A stretch of DNA of 13,256 bases from Desulfofustis sp. (lineage in GTDB: Bacteria > Desulfobacterota > Desulfobulbia > Desulfobulbales > Desulfocapsaceae): positions 1 to 13,256 of the forward strand of contig JAUVWB010000014.1 in NCBI GenBank assembly GCA_030604345.1. Reading direction: 5' to 3'. Positions 1-7,662 of the stretch are shown piece after piece. The number at the start of each line of letters is the position of its first letter. The stretch's first letter is position 1. The notes below the pieces were generated by a model. It made no database searches, was not told the origin of the DNA, and saw only the letters and a list, made by a program, of their open reading frames with translations. A program made the position numbers and the translations under genes.

Positions 1-433
1 AAACGATGGGTCCGGCGGTGTGGGTCAGGCTGCAGGCGGGGCAGTCGGCATCAGCGGGCTTGAGACTCTCCTCGATGCTGAAATCGTCGACCAGCTGGCG
101 CAGCTGGCCGGGCAACTCGGGGGGAATGGAATCGATCCTGAAACCGGCAATATAGAAATCCGGGTTGGTATCCTGCCGGCACCAGCGGCAGGTGGCCGAA
201 AAGGTTAATTCCTGACGCCCTGCCTGCTCTTTGGGCAGTTTCATGCGCAGTGACAACGACCTCCCCTTCTCGATCGGCTCGTCGCTGACCAGCATCAGCC
301 CACGGGTGGAAATATCCACCAGATGACCGACGATTCTCTGGTCGTGACCGTCAAAGACTCGAAGATAAAACACCAGATGCCAGCGCTTGGCCTTGCGCTT
401 GTCCGCCGGATGTTTTCTTTTGGTTCGTCGCAT
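1..433 (-). CDS. PilZ-domain protein (3' end beyond the window)
   Basis: Reading the minus strand from the ATG at 433-431 gives 144 codons without a stop up to the window edge, so the C-terminus is missing. The PilZ signature for cyclic di-GMP binding is visible: RxxxR at residues 13-17 (RKAKR) followed by DxSxxG at residues 40-45 (DISTRG), then a beta-rich stretch ending in AGFRID near residue 100. PilZ proteins usually sense c-di-GMP and act on motility, secretion or polysaccharide output; the target here is unknown. Two CxxC pairs occur, C82/C85 and C131/C134, which is not a general PilZ feature. The gene begins 9 nt after the stop of the UPF0280 gene, and GAGGG just before the ATG can serve as ribosome binding site, so it is probably the last or a late gene of the cvpA-UPF0280 unit. 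PilZ assignment is fairly firm; the role is not. Confidence 0.85.
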   Translation of the reverse strand, partial: MRRTKRKHPADKRKAKRWHLVFYLRVFDGHDQRIVGHLVDISTRGLMLVSDEPIEKGRSLSLRMKLPKEQAGRQELTFSATCRWCRQDTNPDFYIAGFRIDSIPPELPGQLRQLVDDFSIEESLKPADADCPACSLTHTAGPIV

Positions 434-442
434 GGGCTACCC

Positions 443-1225
443 TCAGCTCAAGGGATGCAGCTCGATGTCTCCATAGGCCCCCATGGTTTCTCCATGGATG
501 ACCAGGACGCCGCGAATAGCCGGCATCGTTTTTGCCGCTGCCAGAACGCGGCCGATGGCTGCCTCCGCCTTGTCTCCCCGGCCGGCCTCGTTTCCCAGCC
601 GGGTGGCGAACGCATCCGCGACCGCTGCCGTGGCGGCGATCACCGTCACCGAGTCGGCCTGGCCGAGGCTGAGAGAATGGCCGACGGTTCCCGAGGACGT
701 GCAAATCCCCAGCGGCATGGCCTCGGCGGGAAGGTGCACGCCGATACGGTTGCTCAACGACGAGCGGCCGGCAAAGACGCCGATGGTGCACGGCCGGGTC
801 CGATGCAGAAAGACATCGCCGCCGTTTTCCACTATAACCTCTTTTTGGCCGGCTTCAAGCAAGCCACGTCCGACGAACTCGGCGATGGCCCCGGCAACCG
901 CCGCCATCGGCCCGACCCCGGCCAGGGACCCGGCGGCCAGCATCTGGCGTATGATCGGCGGTGCCAATTCGTCGTCGGGGAGGGGGACAAGCGAGCGGGC
1001 GAAGTCCCGATGCTGCCCGATGTAGGTCTCAATCTGCACTCGATAGCGGGCCACCAGCTCCCCGGCCAGCTGGTGCACATCGGTAGTGGCGAGAATCTGC
1101 AGATCGGTCTCCCGCAGCCGCACGCGGCTGACCGTCAAGCCGGCAGCAGCGGTCCGGCTGCGATAATTGCGCTCTCGATAGGACAACGGGTTGCGCCCCG
1201 TTCGGGCCTGTCTTTTCCGGGCCAT
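443..1225 (-). CDS. UPF0280 family protein (ApbE-like)
   Basis: A 260-residue protein. The sequence matches the UPF0280 family as I know it: YRSR and RETDLQI near the N-terminus, a VARYRVQIETYI stretch, LAPPIIRQMLAAG, then the glycine/alanine-rich block GVGPMAAVAGAIAEFVG and VENGGDVFL. Members are about 230-260 residues and have the ApbE/FMN-transferase-like fold, but no reaction is established for the family. There is no signal peptide or membrane segment, so it is probably cytoplasmic. An in-frame TGA lies four codons upstream of the chosen ATG, so the start cannot lie further 5'. No clear Shine-Dalgarno is seen before this ATG. It lies 88 nt downstream of cvpA on the same strand, with a hairpin in the gap, and 9 nt upstream of the PilZ gene. 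Confidence 0.85.
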   Translation of the reverse strand: MARKRQARTGRNPLSYRERNYRSRTAAAGLTVSRVRLRETDLQILATTDVHQLAGELVARYRVQIETYIGQHRDFARSLVPLPDDELAPPIIRQMLAAGSLAGVGPMAAVAGAIAEFVGRGLLEAGQKEVIVENGGDVFLHRTRPCTIGVFAGRSSLSNRIGVHLPAEAMPLGICTSSGTVGHSLSLGQADSVTVIAATAAVADAFATRLGNEAGRGDKAEAAIGRVLAAAKTMPAIRGVLVIHGETMGAYGDIELHPLS

Positions 1226-1289
1226 GAATCGTGTTCAGTCAGGAGGGAACCGGGGGAGATGATGAGCCACCGCGCCGCTCTGCACGACA

Positions 1290-1311
1290 GTCGGGAGCCG
1301 GGCTACCCGAC
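1290..1311 (-). repeat. Intercistronic hairpin after the CvpA gene
   Basis: Arms GTCGGG (1290-1295) and CCCGAC (1306-1311) are perfect complements and the stem extends inward by AGC/GCT with one bulged base, leaving a CGG loop. It begins 2 nt after the minus-strand stop of the CvpA gene. On the minus strand it is not followed by a U tract, so it is a poor intrinsic terminator. It may act as an mRNA stability or processing element between cvpA and the UPF0280 gene. Confidence 0.4.
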
Positions 1312-1313
1312 GC

Positions 1314-1922
1314 TCAGGGTTCGGGCCGGCGCAGTTCCACAGCGGCCGGCCCCTGTTCCACCGACGGCGCCGGCTCGATCAGGGAATCGATGAAGCCATG
1401 GGTGATGGCCGGGGTGTTTTGGCGCAGCGCATCCCGAATCCGTTCATCGCGGATCACTTCCCGGGTCAAATCGGACAGCCGGTTGAGCGTCGGGCAACTC
1501 TGACAGGTGCGCAGCATGTCATTTTCCGGGGCCAGCAAGGTGCCAAGGACGATATGGAGCAAGACCACGATGAGCACCGCCTTGGCGCATCCGAGGATCA
1601 TGCCGAGCAATCGGTCGAACCACGGCGTGACGGTGACCTGGATCACCAGCGCCAGGGCTTTGCCGAGCAACGTTGCCGCCACGAAAGTAGCGGCGAACAG
1701 GATGGCATAGGCACTGAGGAAGATGACCTTGGGGTCGGTCGATACGTTCTGGAGAAACGGCAATAACTGCTCATGGTAGCGGCTGGCGGCAAAATACCCG
1801 AGGTACAGGGCCAGCAGGGGCACCACCTGGCCCAGAAAGCCAGTCCATAATCCTCGGACCGCCAACAAGGCAACAAGGCCGAGAACAACGAAATCGTAGG
1901 GGCTCACGTGCATGGTTTCCAT
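1314..1922 (-). CDS. CvpA family membrane protein
   Basis: A protein of about 202 residues with four hydrophobic segments in the first 130 residues, including FVVLGLVALLAVRGLWTGF near the start, a pair around VIFLSAYAILFAATFVAATLLG, and LLGMILGCAKAVLIVVLLHIVL. This is the architecture of CvpA/colicin V production family proteins: a four-helix inner membrane domain with a short cytoplasmic tail. The FDRLLGMILG stretch is typical of the family. CvpA homologues are linked to envelope homeostasis, but the activity is unknown. The ATG at 1922 is chosen because GAGG lies 5 nt before it; GTG at 1928 and ATG at 1913 are alternatives. It is the first gene of the leftward unit and is divergent from the phosphopantetheinyl transferase gene across about 85 bp. 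Confidence 0.8.
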   Translation of the reverse strand: METMHVSPYDFVVLGLVALLAVRGLWTGFLGQVVPLLALYLGYFAASRYHEQLLPFLQNVSTDPKVIFLSAYAILFAATFVAATLLGKALALVIQVTVTPWFDRLLGMILGCAKAVLIVVLLHIVLGTLLAPENDMLRTCQSCPTLNRLSDLTREVIRDERIRDALRQNTPAITHGFIDSLIEPAPSVEQGPAAVELRRPEP

Positions 1923-2008
1923 CGTCACCTCTTGCGCAACGGGGGATCAGTCCATATCTTCAGGGAACGCTCTGCATTTCTCTCAATCACCGACAGGAAG
2001 ACTTTACC

Positions 2009-2827
2009 TTGCAAAATCATTTTTCTCCAGAATTGAATAGTAACCCGATCATCGCAGCTGCGGATGTGCTGCCCGCAGGATTGCGCGCGATGCTCGACTC
2101 GTTGGCCCCCGGCAACACCCTGGCCGCATCCAGCCTGGCGGCCCCCCTGCTCCCCGAACCGGAGTTGGCCGCCCTCAGCTCGACCTGGCTGACCGAGTAT
2201 GAACAACGGCACTACCGGCGATTTTCCTTTGCCAAACGGCGCTCGGAATGGCTATTTGGCCGAATCTGCGCCAAGCAGGCGATCCTCGATCTCCTCTCCA
2301 ACGGCACCGATACGCAACTCCGCCCCCTCGATATCTCCATCGAGGCCGGATCGACCGGCCGACCGTCGGTGGTCCTGGCCGGCAACGCTCATCCAGCAAA
2401 CGAACCGGACATCTCTATTTCCCACTCCCATGGCATGGCCATCGCGGTCGCCGGCTCCGGGCTGTGCGGCGTCGATATCCAGCAGCTCAATGAGACATTA
2501 TTTCGGGTCAAAACTCGCTATTGCGACGAGATCGAGACAGCCCTGCTGGAGACGACCATGGAGCGCGACCTGGTCCAACTGGGTTTGCTCTGGGTGAGCA
2601 AGGAGGCGATCCGCAAATGCTTCAGCGACATTGTCCTGCTCGGCTTCCTGGAGATCCACCTGGAGCGGATCAGCATGGATCAGGGCTATCGGCTGCTCCA
2701 CTTCCAACTCGACCAACCGCTCCAGAACCTCGGCCTGGTCGCCGTCGCCACCCATGTCCGCGAACCTTACGCGCTTGCTGTCTGCAACGTGACCAACGAA
2801 CGGTTGCGCCATGCCGGAATTGCCTGA
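2009..2827 (+). CDS. 4'-phosphopantetheinyl transferase superfamily protein
   Basis: A 272-residue Sfp/EntD-type phosphopantetheinyl transferase that would move the 4'-phosphopantetheine arm from CoA to a serine of a carrier protein. Motifs in order: KRRSEWLFGRICAK (residues 77-89), TGRPSV (116-121), ISISHSHG (135-142), GVDIQ (154-158, with Asp156 as the expected Mg ligand) and WVSKEAIRK (195-203, the WxxKE motif with Glu199). In bacterial Sfp proteins the third motif is usually GIDIE; here the second acidic residue is Gln158. The reading frame opens with TTG at 2009, with AGGA about ten bases upstream as a possible ribosome binding site, so a TTG start is likely. A weak promoter (TTGCGC, 17 nt, TATCTT at 1932-1960) precedes it. 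The gene overlaps mutM by 17 bp. No carrier protein or synthase gene is in the window, so the partner is unknown. Confidence 0.85.
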   Translation: MQNHFSPELNSNPIIAAADVLPAGLRAMLDSLAPGNTLAASSLAAPLLPEPELAALSSTWLTEYEQRHYRRFSFAKRRSEWLFGRICAKQAILDLLSNGTDTQLRPLDISIEAGSTGRPSVVLAGNAHPANEPDISISHSHGMAIAVAGSGLCGVDIQQLNETLFRVKTRYCDEIETALLETTMERDLVQLGLLWVSKEAIRKCFSDIVLLGFLEIHLERISMDQGYRLLHFQLDQPLQNLGLVAVATHVREPYALAVCNVTNERLRHAGIA

Positions 2828-3641
2828 AGTCGAGGTCGTCCGGCTCGGTCTCGAACGATTTCTGCCGGGCCGGACCGTGGTCGATTACCGGAGCAACGAA
2901 AAACCCCTGCGCCTCTGCAGTAAAACGCAAGACATGCACCGGTTGCTGGTCGGCTCGCGGTTCCTGACGGTCGGCCGCCGGGCCAAATACCTGCTGCTGG
3001 AGATGGATAACCGCTCGCTGCTGGTCATCCATCTGGGCATGACCGGCAGGCTTGGCTTGTTTCCTGCGAAGGCCCCGGCCCTGACCCACGATCACCGCCG
3101 CTGGCTGCTCGATAACGGGCTCGAACTGCGCTTTAACGATGCCCGCCGTTTCGGCTCATTACTCATCTTCCCCGAAGAAACGAGGGACACCGCAGAGCGG
3201 GAGCTGTTCGCAGGCGTCGGCCTTGAGCCTTTCGCTCCCGACTGCACCGCTGACTACATGCGGGCCAAGGCGGCCGGCCGGACCCTGCCGGTCAAGCAAT
3301 TCTTGATGGACGGCCGCACGGTGGCCGGTATCGGCAACATTTATGCCAACGAGGCCTTGTTCGCGGCAGGAATCAGGCCGGATCGACCGGCCGGTAGGAT
3401 CAGCCGCAAAAAATGGCTGTTGCTGCTGCACGAGGTCACCAGGATCCTGCGTCACGCCATCGCCTGCGGGGGTTCCAGCATCAACGACTTTCTTGGAACA
3501 GATGGCAAGGGCGGATATTTTCAAGTGCATTTCTCCGTCTACGGCAGGGTCGGCCAGGCCTGCCCGCGCTGTTTTAAACCGATCAAGGCGATTCGTCTCG
3601 CTGGTCGCTCAACATTCTTCTGTGCTTCCTGTCAGCGCTGA
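2811..3641 (+). CDS. mutM: Formamidopyrimidine-DNA glycosylase (Fpg/MutM)
   Basis: A 276-residue base-excision repair glycosylase/AP lyase that removes 8-oxoguanine and ring-opened purines from DNA. The N-terminus after Met removal is PELPEVE, giving the catalytic Pro2 and Glu3. Lys59 lies in GRRAKY, and HLGMTGR (residues 74-80) and FNDARRFG (108-115) are conserved. GIGNIYANE (173-181) is the helix-two-turns-helix DNA-binding stretch. The C-terminal zinc finger has ligands C251/C254 and C271/C274, with the DNA-contacting Arg266 in GRSTFFC. Length and all key residues are normal for the family. The ATG lies inside the end of the phosphopantetheinyl transferase gene, which implies translational coupling. 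No convincing terminator follows. Confidence 0.96.
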   Translation: MPELPEVEVVRLGLERFLPGRTVVDYRSNEKPLRLCSKTQDMHRLLVGSRFLTVGRRAKYLLLEMDNRSLLVIHLGMTGRLGLFPAKAPALTHDHRRWLLDNGLELRFNDARRFGSLLIFPEETRDTAERELFAGVGLEPFAPDCTADYMRAKAAGRTLPVKQFLMDGRTVAGIGNIYANEALFAAGIRPDRPAGRISRKKWLLLLHEVTRILRHAIACGGSSINDFLGTDGKGGYFQVHFSVYGRVGQACPRCFKPIKAIRLAGRSTFFCASCQR

Positions 3642-3685
3642 TCCGTCGCCCGCTCCCCCGGCAAACGGGAAGACGGCCATTTGGG

Positions 3686-3721
3686 TTATTGCAAGCAACG
3701 CCCATCTCTGGTTTATTGCAA
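3686..3721 (+). promoter_or_regulatory. Candidate eno promoter with direct repeat
   Basis: The 160-nt gap before eno contains TTGCAA (3689-3694), a 17-nt spacer and TTTATT (3712-3717), a weak sigma70-like pair. Each element sits inside one copy of the direct repeat TTATTGCAA (3686-3694 and 3713-3721), whose copies start 27 bp apart. A perfect inverted repeat, ATCTAT-GG-ATAGAT, follows at 3724-3737, where a repressor could block transcription. This is pattern reading only. Confidence 0.3.
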
Positions 3722-3801
3722 TTATCTATGGATAGATGATCCGATTCACCTCAATCCCATTTCACGACCGATTTTAGGCCACCACTGCAAGGAGGAAGGT
3801 C

Positions 3802-5082
3802 ATGACCTCTCGTATCGCTGCCGTCGACGCTTTGGAGATTCTCGATTCACGCGGCAACCCCACCGTTCGGGTGTTCGTCGAACTGGAAAACGGCACCTGC
3901 GCCGCCGCCTCGGTCCCGTCGGGAGCCAGCACCGGCGAAAACGAAGCGATTGAATTGCGCGACAACAATTCTACCCGCTATAACGGCAAGGGCGTACGCA
4001 CCGCGGTGGACAACGTGACCAAGATTATCGCCCCGGAAATCGTCGGGTACCCTGCCGAAAACCAGGCCGCCATCGACCGGTTGATGATCGAGCTGGACGG
4101 ATCTGAGAACAAGGCCAACCTTGGCGCCAATGCCATTCTCGGCGTCTCCATGGCCGTCGCCCGCGCCGCCGCCGATTCGCTGGGGATGCCGCTCTACCGG
4201 TACCTTGGCGGTTGCGGCGCATGCCGGCTGCCGGTGCCGATGATGAATATTCTCAACGGCGGCGCCCACGCCGACAACAGCGTCGATTTTCAGGAATTCA
4301 TGGCTGTGCCCATCGGCTTCGACTCCTTCAGTGAGGGGTTGCGCGCCGTTGCCGAGACCTTCCACGCCCTGAAAAAGCTGCTCAACAGTCGGGGACTCGC
4401 CACCGGCGTCGGTGACGAGGGCGGTTTCGCACCCAATCTCGGGAGCAACGAAGAGGCCATGGAAGTCATTCTCGAGGCCATCAAGAAAGCCGGCTATCAG
4501 CCAGGCACCGACATTGCCATGGCCCTCGACTCCGCCGCCAGTTCCTTCTCGCCCGATCTGAAATCGAGTTACGACCTGAAATGGTCCGGCGGCGGCACCC
4601 TGACCAGCGATGCCATGGTGGAGGTGGTGAAGAAATGGGCCGCCGACTACCCCATCGTCTCCTGGGAAGACCCGCTGGCCGAGGGCGATTGGGACGGATT
4701 CAACAAAATCACCGCCCAGATCGGCGATCGGGTACAAATCGTCGGCGACGATATCTTTGTCACCAACACCCGCTATATCGAACGCGGCATCGCCTGGAAG
4801 ACGGCCAATTCGGTACTGATCAAGCTCAATCAGATCGGCACCGTCACCGAGACCATCGAGGCTATCCGCCGCTGCCGCGACGCCGGCTGGAGTTACGTCA
4901 TTTCCCACCGATCCGGCGAGACGGAGGATACCTTTATCGCCGATTTTTCGGTTGCCATGGACGGTGGGCAGATCAAGACCGGCTCCGCTTCCCGCAGCGA
5001 TCGCGTGGCCAAATACAACCGGCTCCTGGAAATCGAACACGAGTTGGGGCAAGAAGCCCGTTATTACTGGAGGAAACCTTGA
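3802..5082 (+). CDS. eno: Enolase (phosphopyruvate hydratase)
   Basis: A 426-residue glycolytic enzyme converting 2-phosphoglycerate to phosphoenolpyruvate in the cytoplasm. Family hallmarks: [18 protein letters not shown] near residues 37-54, NGGAHADN around 152-159, the general acid Glu206 in VGDEGGFAP, Mg ligands Asp243 (ALDSAAS), Glu289 (SWEDP) and Asp316 (VGDD), the catalytic base Lys341 in LIKLNQIGT, and His369 in SHRSGETED. Length is normal. Minor differences from the commonest sequences are GSASRSDR near residues 394-401, where GSPCRSER is usual. The start is supported by AAGGAGG a few bases upstream. It stands alone between a 160-nt upstream and a 167-nt downstream gap, so it is probably transcribed on its own. 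Confidence 0.98.
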   Translation: MTSRIAAVDALEILDSRGNPTVRVFVELENGTCAAASVPSGASTGENEAIELRDNNSTRYNGKGVRTAVDNVTKIIAPEIVGYPAENQAAIDRLMIELDGSENKANLGANAILGVSMAVARAAADSLGMPLYRYLGGCGACRLPVPMMNILNGGAHADNSVDFQEFMAVPIGFDSFSEGLRAVAETFHALKKLLNSRGLATGVGDEGGFAPNLGSNEEAMEVILEAIKKAGYQPGTDIAMALDSAASSFSPDLKSSYDLKWSGGGTLTSDAMVEVVKKWAADYPIVSWEDPLAEGDWDGFNKITAQIGDRVQIVGDDIFVTNTRYIERGIAWKTANSVLIKLNQIGTVTETIEAIRRCRDAGWSYVISHRSGETEDTFIADFSVAMDGGQIKTGSASRSDRVAKYNRLLEIEHELGQEARYYWRKP

Positions 5083-5249
5083 AAAATTGCCATTCCGTCC
5101 AATCTCATTGTTGCGCAATCACATTTTATCCTCGGAATATCATGTATATGCCTGCGGTAAAATTCTCTTGCGCACCTCGATCTTGAACGAAATTTCGAAT
5201 TTTCCAAGGCCCCCTAGACACGGTAGCAGCGCAAACGGAGGAGGCGACT

Positions 5250-5438
5250 ATGGCAGACAGCCCCAAACCAGGACTCGACAAGGACCGGATTATCCCGGAA
5301 CGGATGGCGGCTTTACGTTCCTTGCCGGTGGAGGTCAAGCAACAGCTCACCGGCGAGGAAGCCCGGGCCTTTCTCTACGGAGAACCGCTGCCCGAGGCAT
5401 TGATCGACAAATTGAAACCCTTTCTGGACGAGGTATAA
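5250..5438 (+). CDS. Small protein of unknown function (62 aa)
   Basis: I do not recognise this protein. It is short, charged and proline-containing, begins [17 protein letters not shown], and has no signal peptide, membrane helix or cysteine. The C-terminal half ([20 protein letters not shown]) looks helical. It is likely real because a strong Shine-Dalgarno (GGAGGAGG) lies a few bases before the ATG, and because it sits 43 nt upstream of lemA on the same strand. A role with the LemA/TPM proteins is possible from position only. Confidence 0.65.
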   Translation: MADSPKPGLDKDRIIPERMAALRSLPVEVKQQLTGEEARAFLYGEPLPEALIDKLKPFLDEV

Positions 5439-5481
5439 GCTCGCCCCGTCGGGCATCAAACACTTCATCAACGGAGGATTT

Positions 5482-6069
5482 ATGGCGTCCATCGCCCGTG
5501 TGCTTCTGACGATATCCTGTTTGTTTCTTCTCGTCGGCTGCGGCTATAACACCCTCCAGGAAAAGGAGGAACAAGTCTTCAAGGCTTGGGCCGACGTGGA
5601 ATCGACCCTGCAGCGCCGGGCCGATCTGATCCCCAACCTGGTGGCCACCGTCAAGGGCTACGCCGCCCATGAACGAGAGACCCTGGAGGCGGTGGTCAAC
5701 GCCCGGGCCAAGGCGACATCGCTGCAGATCAAGCCTGAGGATCTGAGCGACCCGGCGATCATGCAGCAATGGAGCGCCGCTCAGGGCGGTTTGAGCTCGG
5801 CCTTGTCGAGGTTGATGGTGGTGGTCGAGCAGTACCCCGACCTGAAGGCCAACCAGAATTTTCTCGATCTGCAGACGCAGTTGGAAGGCACCGAAAACCG
5901 GATCAACGTGGCCAGGCAGCGCTACAACGCGGCGGTGGAGGACTTCAACGCCTCGATCCGCCGGTTCCCCGAGCGGTTGACCAACGCCATCCTGCTCAAA
6001 CTGGAGCGAAAGGAATACTACAAGGCAGACGAGGGCGCCCAGCAGGTGCCTCAGGTGAATTTCAACTGA
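5482..6069 (+). CDS. lemA: LemA family lipoprotein
   Basis: A 195-residue LemA family protein. The N-terminus is a lipoprotein signal with lipobox LVGC, giving a lipidated Cys20 after cleavage, so this member is probably membrane-tethered with its helical bundle outside the cytoplasm. The family core follows: [32 protein letters not shown] in residues 29-60 (shown as the stretch ending in [10 protein letters not shown]), an Ala-rich helix with VVNARAKA near 71-78, and the late [10 protein letters not shown] and RRFPERL motifs around 152-174. The function of LemA proteins is not settled. They frequently neighbour TPM-domain proteins, as here, 12 nt upstream of the first TPM gene. The start is supported by GGAGG before the ATG. 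Confidence 0.93.
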   Translation: MASIARVLLTISCLFLLVGCGYNTLQEKEEQVFKAWADVESTLQRRADLIPNLVATVKGYAAHERETLEAVVNARAKATSLQIKPEDLSDPAIMQQWSAAQGGLSSALSRLMVVVEQYPDLKANQNFLDLQTQLEGTENRINVARQRYNAAVEDFNASIRRFPERLTNAILLKLERKEYYKADEGAQQVPQVNFN

Positions 6070-6081
6070 TCGGGAGCCCCA

Positions 6082-6975
6082 GTGGCACGAGCTTCTCAGG
6101 CAACCGGCGCGCGCAGCTGCCTGCTGATTCTGGTTCTTTTTACCCTGTTGGTTTCGACAGCGGCGGTGGCCCGCGAGGTACCGCCGCTGCAAGGCCGGGT
6201 CAACGACCTGGTCGGCATGCTCTCGCCGGCCACCATCAATCAGCTGGAATCAGTGCTGGCCGACCTGGAGGTCAGCGACTCGACCCAGATCGCCGTGCTG
6301 ATCATCGATTCGCTGGACGGAGACAGCCTTGAGGATTTCTCGCTGCGGGTGGCCGAACAGTGGCAGATCGGCCAGAAAGGCCGCGACAACGGAGCCCTGT
6401 TGCTGGTCGTCCGTGACGATCGCAAACTGCGTATCGAGGTTGGTTATGGCTTGGAAGGCGTCCTCACCGACCTGGTCGCCGGCCGCATCATCCGCAGCGT
6501 CATCACGCCCCACTTTCGCTTGGGCAATTTCAACCAGGGAGTCATCGACGGTGTCGGTGCCATGATCAGCGCCGTCAGAGGTGAATTTCAGGCCGATGTC
6601 GAAAAGCGACAGGCCGGCCCTGCCGGAGCCGACCCGGGCGGTCTGCTGGTATTTCTGATGGTCATCCTGTCGTTCATCGGCTCATTGTTTCGCCGCGCCA
6701 AACCGCTTGCCGCTGTCGCCGGCGGCATCGTCGTGCCGACACTCGCTTTTCTGCTTTTCGGTATCACCGGTATGGTGTTGCTGCTGCTGGTCCCGGTCGG
6801 TATCATTGGCGGCCTGGTGGCCGCCTCGATCATGGGCCAGGCCGGAACCCGGCGGGGCAGCTCGGGCGGATTCTTTCCATCCGGCACCACGTTCGGTGGC
6901 GGCTTCGGCGGCGGTGGCGGTTTCAGTGGCGGCGGTGGTGGCTTCGGCGGTGGTGGTGCCTCGGGAGGCTGGTAG
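6082..6975 (+). CDS. TPM-domain membrane protein (YgcG-like)
   Basis: A 297-residue protein with a signal peptide (hydrophobic residues 14-29, likely cut after Ala30), a TPM domain at about 35-180, two hydrophobic segments at about 188-205 and 213-250, and an extreme Gly-rich tail from about residue 265 ending in Gly-Trp. The TPM domain is recognised from VNDLVGMLSP, AVLIIDSLDGDSLEDFSLRV, GQKGRDNGALLLVVRDDRKL and IEVGYGLEGVLTD. TPM/YgcG proteins have been linked to photosystem repair and weak phosphatase activity in plants, while the bacterial role is unclear. Start is GTG at 6082 with GGGAG six bases before it. The gene follows lemA by 12 nt and precedes a second TPM gene by 6 nt, so the three are almost certainly cotranscribed. 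Confidence 0.9.
   Translation: MARASQATGARSCLLILVLFTLLVSTAAVAREVPPLQGRVNDLVGMLSPATINQLESVLADLEVSDSTQIAVLIIDSLDGDSLEDFSLRVAEQWQIGQKGRDNGALLLVVRDDRKLRIEVGYGLEGVLTDLVAGRIIRSVITPHFRLGNFNQGVIDGVGAMISAVRGEFQADVEKRQAGPAGADPGGLLVFLMVILSFIGSLFRRAKPLAAVAGGIVVPTLAFLLFGITGMVLLLLVPVGIIGGLVAASIMGQAGTRRGSSGGFFPSGTTFGGGFGGGGGFSGGGGGFGGGGASGGW
6889..6972 (+). repeat. Low-complexity Gly-rich coding repeat
   Basis: This stretch is made of repeated GGC/GGT codons interrupted by Phe, Ser or Ala codons. It encodes the glycine-rich tail of the first TPM protein, with runs of four or five glycines around single aromatic residues. Such tails are common on YgcG-type proteins. The region is prone to slippage, so the tail length may vary between strains. 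Confidence 0.7.
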
Positions 6976-6981
6976 ACGACG

Positions 6982-7632
6982 ATGAAAACCCTGGCCCAGA
7001 AATTTCTCACCGAACAGGAACAGCAGCGGATCACAGCGGCAGTCCGCCAGGCGGAACAGCAGACCTCCGGCGAAATTGTGCCGATGGTGGTCTCATCCAG
7101 CCATGAATACCCCTTGGCACCAGTGATTGGCGGTGCGATTCTGGCCTTGCCCCTGGGTCTGCTTGGCAGCCGCCTCGTAGCACATTATTTCTGGCTGGGA
7201 ATCGATCAGCTCTGGCTGTTTCTCCTCTGCTTCCTGCCACTCTTCGTTCTCGGTCATCAGGTGAGCAAACGGGTGCCGGCCCTGATGCGCCTGTTCCTCC
7301 TGTCCCGTCAGGCCGAAGAAGAGGTGGCAAAAGCGGCCGCGCTTGCCTTCTTCACCGAAAAGCTCTACAAAACCAAAGCCGAAAACGGCATTCTTCTCTA
7401 TGTCTCAGTCCTGGAACAACGGGTCTGGGTGCTTGGCGACCGCGGCATCAACGAAAAAATCGACCAGCAGCGCTGGCAGGAAATCGTCTCGCTGGTAGTC
7501 GATGGAGTCAAGGCCGGCAACCAATGCGACGCCATCTGCAACGCCATTTCCCGCATCGGAGCAATCCTGAAGGAGTCGTTTCCCATCGAGCCGGGCGACA
7601 AAAACGAACTGCATAACCTGATCATTCGATAA
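6982..7632 (+). CDS. Second TPM-domain membrane protein
   Basis: A 216-residue protein with no signal peptide. It begins with a TPM-like half (residues about 10-40: ITAAVRQAEQQTSGEIVPMV), then two transmembrane segments at about 47-66 and 75-93, then the remaining TPM-like half (KAAALAFFTEKLYKTKAENGILLYVSVLEQRVWVLGDRGI, about 114-153). A membrane hairpin therefore appears inserted inside the TPM fold. The ATG is 6 nt after the first TPM stop codon, with GGAGG in the end of the preceding gene. The close pairing with lemA and a secreted TPM protein suggests the two TPM proteins act together at the membrane; this is inference. Confidence 0.8.
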   Translation: MKTLAQKFLTEQEQQRITAAVRQAEQQTSGEIVPMVVSSSHEYPLAPVIGGAILALPLGLLGSRLVAHYFWLGIDQLWLFLLCFLPLFVLGHQVSKRVPALMRLFLLSRQAEEEVAKAAALAFFTEKLYKTKAENGILLYVSVLEQRVWVLGDRGINEKIDQQRWQEIVSLVVDGVKAGNQCDAICNAISRIGAILKESFPIEPGDKNELHNLIIR

Positions 7633-7662
7633 CCAGCAGCACTGCGCACGATTGCCAGACAG

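Noticed and set aside
323..1393. Long plus-strand open frame of 356 codons
   Set aside because: It is antisense to the UPF0280 gene and the start of the PilZ gene, both of which have recognisable family motifs. The translation has no recognisable domain and is Arg/Gly/Pro-rich, as expected for a GC-rich shadow frame.
3654..3670. Intrinsic terminator after mutM
   Set aside because: Only a 4-bp stem CCCG/CGGG is possible and no T-tract follows.
3847..5118. 423-codon minus-strand open frame opposite enolase
   Set aside because: It is a mirror frame of a strongly conserved enolase gene; its translation is Gly/Val/Asp-rich without any known motif.
5347..6192. 281-codon minus-strand open frame opposite lemA
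   Set aside because: Antisense to lemA and the small gene, no family motif and no ribosome binding site.
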